Of a stretch of 64,000 nt of DNA, positions 58,012 to 64,000 are shown one piece after another. Made by a program: the position numbers and the translations under genes. Source of the DNA: Pilaira anomala (taxonomy: Eukaryota; Mucoromycota; Mucoromycetes; Mucorales; Mucoraceae); contig JAIXMQ010000065.1 of assembly GCA_025716855.1 (NCBI GenBank), positions 91,664 to 155,663 of the forward strand, in the 5' to 3' direction. The first letter of the stretch is position 1. The number at the start of each line of letters is the position of its first letter. The notes under the pieces are model-generated. The model was not told where the DNA came from. It was given only the letters and a program-made list of their open reading frames with translations, and made no database searches.

Positions 58012-60380
58012 GGAATTATAAAAAAAAATACACACGACTGTCGATCCTTTACCTCCATTCAAATCAACTGAAAAAAAAAAATTCTAATCCTTTTGAAAAA
58101 AAGATATAATTATGCTAAGAAGTAATGTATGACACTCCTTCTGTATTTCTGTTAACTTTTATCCCATGTTTTTTTTTCGAAAAATCAACAAAAATATTTA
58201 ACGTCATTATGATTTTAAAAAATCGCCCTTTGGCGCTGTGTTGACTGTAACTATTCGAGTCATGATAAGCGAATCTAAAAAAAGTCAACTGTTCAAAACA
58301 ATGATTATAAGTATAGATTTACACTTAATATACACACATTACAAAAGCCATATATTGATAATTATGCTTAAATTTCAATGATTTCGTGTAGATACAATGA
58401 TTCTAGAGCTTTCCTTTTTTTTTATTGAGTGCTGCTGCATATTTTGCATATTTTTTTTTTCATGTCGTGTAACAAGTCTTTTTTTTTTTTCATCAATCGT
58501 GTCAACACAGGTTTAATGAATGTAATATTGGTTTACTGTATAGAAAGAATATAAAATAAGGATTTCATTTACCACTAAGAAGCCATTTTATTATTTGATG
58601 TTATAACCAAAGGATTATTTTTTTTATTAAAGTAAATAGTTAGAAGCATGTTTAAAAGAAAAGAGTGACAGGTAATCTATAAAGAGAGAAGTGCAAGTGT
58701 ATTCCTTCACATCCTTGACAAAGACCAACCAGAAGAGAAACAGAGCCACGAGAAAGAGAGCCAAAAGAGAAAAAGAACATGAAGCGAACTAAAAACCTTT
58801 GATAGAGAAACACCGACTCAAATAATTATGCTACTTGATTGAAACCTCTCTGATCCAAGCAACAGCTTAGAGACACCCGAGAGCTCTTACCAGCCTCATC
58901 TTAAAAGAAAAAGAGAAAAATATTACCTATATTTTAATATGAGTGAGTAAATGTGATATGTATTAAAATTGAATATAAGTGTTACCTTTAATCCACACCC
59001 ACAACATCCACACATAATCCTAAAAAAGAGTCATGTTAATTAGGAGCCAATATAAACATTATATAATCAGTATGTTAAACTTAGATACCTAAAACCCAGT
59101 CCACTACAAAAGAGAAAAAACCATCACCAGAGCACCCACGAACCTGTAACTAGAAAAAAAAAAAAAAAAACTGGAATAATAAATATAGAGTTAGATAGAA
59201 GTACTTTTTATATTTGTTCTGTACTTTTATACGTACCATATATATATATATATAAAAAGGCAAATAACATTTAACACATACTATAATACAAAAAAAAAAG
59301 TGTTAGATCATTTTTTTTATATGTATTAAGTAGATGAAGGCCGGCAAGAGAGAATCAATAAGAGATAAGATTAAAGAGTAAAGAAATAAAAGAAAAAGGA
59401 AGAAAAGATTCTCTTGTCAAAAGCAGCTTTTATGTATTTTTTTTTTTTTTTTTTTTTTGTCAAGATGACCTAATTTTTTGACCATATGATTTTTGCTGAT
59501 AAATAAATAAATATTTTTATGCACTTTTTGGGAAAATTAGCCGATGTCAAATACATGTATAAGCAGTTGTGAAGCGTATTGTGCTGAATATGCTTTTCTG
59601 CAATTTATACTAGTTACTACCTGACAATCTTTTTATAAGGTAGGCTCACTACTTGTTTTGATGAAAAGCTGAGCGCATCGTAATTTTATATTGGTTCAAG
59701 TAAAAAATAAAAACTGTTATCAATTCATTACTAAATCTAATATTTGAACGTAGAGATACTACCACCACAAAAAAAAAAATAAAAGACAATCATTAAAAAA
59801 AAAAAAAAAAAAAAAAAATACAAAAATGTTAATGCTGGGATTTAAAGTTAACATTAAATGTTAATATTAACATTATGTGGGTTGAAAGTGTCGATAAAAC
59901 TAAATTAGGCAGTTGTTCTCTATAGACTGAATGATAGGTTTTAGGAATTTTATTGACCAGAAATGAAATCCAAAAATTCGAGGTGTTTCTTTTACTACAC
60001 TTTTGTATTGTGGAGGAGTATAATTAAAAAAGATAATTGATAATGAAGATTAAAAAAAAAATAGTTAAATAGTAGTTACATACATACGTGATGATCTTTA
60101 TTTTTCTGTCTTTATATGTAAGGGATTCCAATATGTAAAGAAATAAAAATATGAAATATAATAAAATAGTTAAATCAATAGAGAATTTCTATTATTTTTT
60201 ATAACAGACAGTTAAGATACACTGCTGTTAAAGAGCATCATTGTTAATAAGGATAATAAAAAGGAGGTAAAACTATAAGATGTCTGCTTATAAAATGTCT
60301 GCATATTTTTTTATATGCGACTAAAACATTTAAACCGCGCCATCAATTTTTATATCACCAAGCACTAAACAGGAATTTTG
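57585..60380. other. 2.8 kb region with T-tracts and scattered splice-like signals
   Basis: It includes a T run of about 39 at 57969-58008 and A/T runs elsewhere. A stretch at 58660-59160 on the minus strand has several short open bits bounded by AG and GT (for example YVWMLWVWIK before GTAACACT, and TTTTAAG-ATGAGGCTG-GTAAGAG) but no combined frame could be built. An 18-bp perfect palindrome lies at 59857-59874. No supported gene or RNA. Confidence 0.35.
59857..59874. repeat. Perfect 18-bp palindrome
   Basis: AATGTTAATATTAACATT is its own reverse complement. A further GTTAACATT lies 10 bases to the left, so TTAACATT words occur three times in 40 bases. It may be a dimeric protein-binding site or a chance AT palindrome. 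Confidence 0.6.
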
Positions 60381-60925
60381 CCTATTTGTTTCTCTCGCTA
60401 TTTTCTTTTAATTGCCAGGCATATACTCTATTGTGTGATTGTATTGGGTATGTTGCGATGTCCGTATCGCAGAACATTCATAATGCTCTGACATCCCTCA
60501 ATCAGCACTTCTCGAAGTGTAATGCTCTAGTTTCATGCTGCTGCAATAGTTTTGGTTCAATCTTCTTAATCTTTCACCTATTTGTTTCCATCGCCATCTT
60601 CTTTTAATTGCCAGGCATATACTCTATTGTGTGATTGTATTGGGTATGTTGCGATGTCCGTATCGCAGAACATTCATAATGCTCTGACATCCCTCAATCA
60701 GCTCTAGTTGCATGCTGCTGCAATAGTTTTGGTTCAATCTTCTTAATCTTTCACCTATTTGTTTCCATCGCCATCTTCTTTTAATTGCTAGGCATATACT
60801 CTATTGTGTGATTGTATTGGGTATGTTGCGATGTCCGTATCGCAGAACATTCATAATGCTCTGACATCCCTCAATCAGCTCTAGTTGCATGCTGCTGCAA
60901 TAGTTTTGGTTCAATCTTCTTAATC
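60381..60925 (+). repeat. Three tandem units of a 196-bp repeat (units 2 and 3 partly deleted)
   Basis: The landmark ATTGCCAGGC recurs at 60411, 60607 and, as ATTGCTAGGC, at 60784, giving spacings of 196 and 177. The difference is a 19-base deletion (the ACTTCTCGAAGTGTAATGC part) in units 2 and 3. Otherwise the units are nearly identical. In unit 1 the plus strand can be read GYVAMSVSQNIHNALTSLNQ, HFSKCNALVSCCCNS. The deletion puts a TAG into units 2 and 3. A diverged fourth unit stands at 61350-61485. Confidence 0.85.
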
Positions 60926-60929
60926 TTTG

Positions 60930-61015
60930 ACAGTCTTGGGATAAAACCTGGGACATCAACTATCGACAGTGGAAGATAGTTATGTCAATGAAAAAGCTCG
61001 ATCTTCTCATGAGCC
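60930..61015. repeat. Block B, copy 1
   Basis: This starts CAGTCTTGGGATAAAACCTG and runs to GATCTTCTCATGA. It recurs at 62268-62330, 62508-62590 and, weakly, at 62916-62990. Its plus strand can be read WDKTWDINYRQWK, but copy 2 has stop codons in that frame, so coding is doubtful. Confidence 0.75.
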
Positions 61016-61107
61016 CTTTTTTTTTTTTACAAGATTCTAATCCACCTCTTCCTCATCCCTTCTTTTTTTTTTTCTTTTTTATATATGTTACTCTCTTATT
61101 CTTTTCT

Positions 61108-61320
61108 CACCATGGTTGGTTGAACAGGTGTTCTTGAAAACTGATTCCTTATTAAGGAAGCTAGCTGGAGCAAACGTTTGCTGGTGTATGTTCTGATCAA
61201 GTTGTAGTCGTTGCTGGTATTGGCGCTAGTGTTGATAAGAAATTGCAATCATGAAGGGTAAGACTTGGTTCTGTGAATCGCTTTCGATGGCAAGCAATTT
61301 ATTTCTGAAAGGTTTCTCGA
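61108..61320. repeat. Module 1: splice-like signal, block D, open segment and block C
   Basis: TTCTCACCATGGTTGGTTGA and ACAG resemble an intron end. Then comes block D (TTATTAAGGAAGCTAGCTGG, AGCAAACG), the short open stretch SDQVVVVAGIGASVDKKLQS, and after ATGAAGG a donor-like GTAAGACTTGG that begins block C (GGTTCTGTGAATCGCTTTCG). Blocks D and C recur in the later modules. Whether this is an exon cannot be shown from sequence alone. Confidence 0.5.
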
Positions 61321-61349
61321 TGATATGATCTCAATCCTCACTTATCTTT

Positions 61350-61485
61350 GGCCAGGTATGCATTCTATTGTGTGGTTGTGTTGCGTATGTTGCGATTTCC
61401 GTATCGCAGAACATTTATGATGTTCTGACATGCCTCAATCAGCACTTCTTGAAGTGTAATACTCTAATTGCATGCTGTTGCAATA
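61350..61485. repeat. Diverged fourth unit of the 196-bp repeat
   Basis: From GGCCAGGTATGCATTCTATT to CTGTTGCAATAGT this matches the 60411 unit at about 85-90 percent by eye and keeps the segment deleted in units 2 and 3. The frame stays open as YVAISVSQNIYDVLTCLNQH. Nearly all differences from unit 1 change the amino acid. Confidence 0.7.
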
Positions 61486-61702
61486 GTGCAGATCTCGACT
61501 TTTCTTTTTGCTGCAGTAATTAACTTTAACACCGGATGATTTCCGACTCCAAAAGTTTACTTTTCGAGGGTTAAGTGTATTACTGTATGAGTTTTATAAT
61601 ATTTTATACCAGTTTCGTTCTGGGTTTCTTTTGTCGAGTATCTTGTTCTATTGTGGTAAGGATAGTTGATGTATTTGATCCTTGACTTCTTTATGAGAAC
61701 AG

Positions 61703-61987
61703 ACGTGTATTGGTGATGATATTGGTGCTAATGCTTGTGTTGGAAATATTGGTGCTAATTCCGGTGTCAATGATATTGGTGCTAATGTTTGTTTTGGTGA
61801 TATTGGTGCTAATTCTGATGCTGGTGCTAATGCTGGTGTTGGTAATATTGGTGCTAATGCTGGTGTTGGTAATATTGGTGCTAATGCTGGTGTTGGTAAT
61901 ATTGGTGCTAATGCTGGTGTTGTTGATATTGGTACTAATGCTGGTGCTGGTGCTGATGCTGGTTTTACTAAGGAATCCATTAGTTAA
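61703..61987 (+). CDS. Open segment with a nonapeptide-type G/A/N repeat (possible exon)
   Basis: Immediately after GAGAACAG the plus strand is open for 94 codons and ends TKESIS-stop. It reads IGDDIGANACVGNIGANSGV and goes on as a nine-residue repeat of the form AGVGNIGAN, three perfect 27-base copies plus diverged ones. The regular glycine/alanine composition would suit a flexible structural protein. Against a gene: no ATG at the start, and repeats of this kind can stay open by chance because the unit is a multiple of three. It is listed as a possible terminal exon only. Confidence 0.3.
   Translation, partial: TCIGDDIGANACVGNIGANSGVNDIGANVCFGDIGANSDAGANAGVGNIGANAGVGNIGANAGVGNIGANAGVVDIGTNAGAGADAGFTKESIS
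61835..61942. repeat. 27-bp minisatellite
   Basis: The unit GCTGGTGTTGGTAATATTGG plus TGCTAAT is present in three exact copies and one diverged copy, with older diverged units to the left. Confidence 0.85.
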
Positions 61988-62035
61988 ACCTGGTTCTGTG
62001 AATCCTTTTTGATGTCAAACAATTCACTCATGACT
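61988..62035. repeat. Block C, copy 2
   Basis: The text CCTGGTTCTGTGAATCC with TTTTTGATGTCAAACAATTC matches block C at 61262-61310 and the two diverged copies at 62805-62900. Confidence 0.65.
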
Positions 62036-62267
62036 GGTCCTGGTTTATTGAAAGTCAAAGGTAAAAAAAAAGGGGGGAGGGTATTTGTGTTGTTGTGTAT
62101 ATATGATGATGGCAAAGGATAAATATGGACATATTTCTTATCACCTTTTTGACCTATCATTTTTTTTAGGATGTAATCTCAATTATCTTTTTTTGCGGGT
62201 ATCATTTTCTGTTATTGTTCATTTTCCCATCTTTGGCTCAATCTTCCCATTCAGCTTTATTCTATGG

Positions 62268-62330
62268 CGGTCTTGGGATAAAACCTGAGGTATCAACTAT
62301 TGACAGTGGTCACTTGTTATGGCAACTGGT
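62268..62330. repeat. Block B, copy 2 (shortened)
   Basis: GGTCTTGGGATAAAACCTGA leads to GGTATCAACTATTGACAGTG, after which the match with copies 1 and 3 is lost. Confidence 0.65.
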
Positions 62331-62507
62331 GGTGGGCTATACAGTTTCCGTTTTACGGCGGTGGACCATTTGGGATTTTAAAAAGTAATCAATTTTGGGT
62401 GTACCCATTGGTAAGTGTTGTGTATTTTCGAAAAAAAAAAGGAAAGGGAAGATAATAGTTACGCCAATTGTACGGACTCAATTTTCTGATCCGGCCTTAT
62501 TCTTTGG

Positions 62508-62900
62508 CAGTCTTGGGATAAAACCTGGGACATAAACTATCGACAGTGGAAGATGGTTGTGTCAATGAAAAAAGCCCGATCTTCTTGTGAATTTCCCTTT
62601 TAAAAGGGCTTCTAATACACATTTACTTGGTACAACTTCCTTTTCTCTTTTTCTTTATATATATATATTACACACACACTCTCTCTCTCTCATTCTTTTC
62701 TCATCATGGTTGATTGAACAGATATTATAGGTGTAGGTGTAGTTGTAGATGTAGTTGGAGTCATTGTCGATATTATTACTGGTGTTGGTACAAAATTCAT
62801 TCGTTAAGAGTAGGACTTGGTTCTGTGTGTCTCCTTTGGTGACAAGTAGTTCATTCGCGGTAAGGCCTGGTTCTATGTGTCGCTTTTGGTGGACTCAAAC
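62508..62900. repeat. Module 3: block B copy 3, T-rich spacer, splice-like signal, V/G-rich open segment, block C twice
   Basis: Block B is at 62508-62590, then CTTTTCTCATCATGGTTGAT with TGAACAG (compare 61108). The open segment IIGVGVVVDVVGVIVDIITG, VGTKFIR-stop follows, with two tandem diverged copies of block C after it (GGACTTGGTTCTGTGTGTCT and GGCCTGGTTCTATGTGTCGC). The order of blocks is the same as in module 1, with block D missing. Confidence 0.6.
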
Positions 62901-62915
62901 TTGTTATGTGATCTC

Positions 62916-63420
62916 ATTCTTTGGGGGTATCAAATATCGACGGTGTAAGACAGATACGTCAATGATAAGGACTCAATCGTCTTATGTGATCTCCTTATTA
63001 TTAATCATACCCCCTTTTTTTATTTTCATTTTTTATTTTCATTTTTTATTTTCATTTTTTATTTTCATTTTTTATTTTTATTTGTATTTATATTTATATT
63101 AATCTCCCTTTCTTTCTTTACTATGCTCGATTCAAGAGATGAACTTGAACACTGAGCTCTTAGTAAGGAAGTTTGGTGAACCAAACGTGTGTTGATGAAG
63201 AATTTAATGCTGTTACTGGTGATAATACTGGTACTGGTAATAATGATGATACTGATGATAATGCTGGCACTGATGATAATGCTGGCACTGATGATAATGC
63301 TGGCACTGATGATAATGCTGGTGTTACTGTTGTTGTTTTTAATATATTTTAAAAGAAAGGAGGGCAAACCCTTGTTTTTTTTTCTCGATTTCTTTCTCTA
63401 CTAAAGGTAGGTGTTTCCTC
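62916..63420. repeat. Module 4: diverged block B, TTTTCATT array, block D and D/N/A-G-T repeat
   Basis: A weak block B (62916-62990) is followed by tandem [17 protein letters not shown] units (63018-63080). Then TTCAAGAG, block D (TTAGTAAGGAAGTTTGGTGA) and an open segment DEEFNAVTGDNTGTGNNDDT with four exact 18-base units reading TDDNAG (63251-63322). It ends VVVFNIF-stop. A donor-like AAAGGTAGGTG lies at 63404. Confidence 0.55.
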
Positions 63421-64000
63421 TCTTGGAACTATTGTATTATGGGAAATAGTTATGACATTTGAGGTTGCAATTGAAAGACGAGAAACCTAAACAAGAATCA
63501 ATTGGTGTTGGCGTTAGAGTAAGTGTGCTAAATTTGTTTTTTACTTATTGAAAAAGAATGTCAATAAACTTCTTTTTTGTTTTTGTTTTTGTTTTGTTTC
63601 TAAACTGATTTGAGTTGCTACTACGAGTTGACTGTCTCCTTCCCGCGCGTCATCCGTGCAGTTTTATTTATGTGTAATAACACCTTTACCAAACAGATAT
63701 TAAAGGGATGATAGTTGGTATTATTGTAAACTTTAGTAATATGATGACTTGCTCTTTTGTTGGACATTGTCAGTTCATGTTAGTAACGCATTGGCCTGTA
63801 AAGAGTGATGGCCAACTTTTAATGATTCTGTTTCTGACAAGCGTATTCTGCGTTTGTAGTAGATCTTGAGTCGTTCATGAGTGGTTCGTGCAATTTAATC
63901 TGTGTGCAAAAAATAACACGATATATGTATAGCACACGCCCACCTTCCACCCACCCAATACATAAACTGGCAACAACCTATAACAACTTCTAATGTCGAA
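63421..64000. other. Right edge, nothing assigned
   Basis: AT-rich DNA with no supported gene. A GTTTTTGTTTTTGTTTT tract lies near 63578. The relation to the repeat modules is unclear and the region may continue beyond the window. Confidence 0.4.

Noticed and set aside
60381..60925. The 196-bp tandem repeats as a CRISPR-like array
   Set aside because: Units are contiguous without unique spacers and the genome is eukaryotic.
62755..63102. 115-residue ORF with a F/Y-rich end
   Set aside because: It crosses block C copies and the TTTTCATT array, so it is an accidental frame through repeats.

Overview
The window looks like nuclear DNA of a filamentous fungus of the Mucoromycota, most likely Mucorales. 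This is inferred from very AT-rich intergenic DNA full of long A and T runs, short GT-AG introns in nearly every gene, a GPI-anchored chitin deacetylase of the Mucor type, poly-glutamine tracts, and fungal versions of Pho81, tuberin (TSC2), cytochrome b2 and Psr phosphatase. No tRNA, rRNA or CRISPR array was recognised.

Layout. 0-9 kb (minus strand): the start of an unassigned coiled-coil gene, ribosomal protein uL14, a decayed serine-rich gene, a ~0.58 kb inverted-repeat element, and a PHO81-like SPX/ankyrin CDK inhibitor. 9-17 kb: chitin deacetylase, a 4.7 kb gene-free stretch, and a DUF8032-type nuclear protein (+). 17-23 kb: a small basic protein, a poly-Q protein with a Gag-capsid-like region (both minus), then 3.7 kb of decayed DNA. 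23-34 kb (+): mitochondrial-type rhomboid protease, NADH-cytochrome b5 reductase, tuberin and a single-HKD phospholipase D/Zucchini-like nuclease. 34-41 kb: a small GPI-anchored wall protein (-), a 4 kb gap, and cytochrome b2 L-lactate dehydrogenase (+). 41-48 kb: a second, inverted copy of the 4 kb element, a 157-bp TA-flanked MITE, homopolymer-rich DNA and a Psr1-like phosphatase (-). 48-53 kb (+): an RSF1-like DDT/WHIM-PHD chromatin protein and a hormone-sensitive-lipase-type hydrolase.

53-64 kb is accessory in character. At 53.8-57.6 kb lies a tandem family of four related small genes: two open from an internal ATG, two broken. The copies share a hydrophobic leader that no longer has an ATG. 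An unrelated acidic ORF sits among them on the other strand. From 60.4 kb onward there are tandem 196-bp repeats. After these comes a repeated module of four nucleotide-conserved blocks around short glycine/alanine/asparagine-rich open segments that sit between splice-like signals. These two regions are the best candidates for undescribed biology.

The housekeeping genes do not form an obvious functional cluster. Several touch nutrient and wall biology (phosphate sensing, TORC1 restraint, lactate oxidation, chitosan formation), but their proximity is probably incidental.
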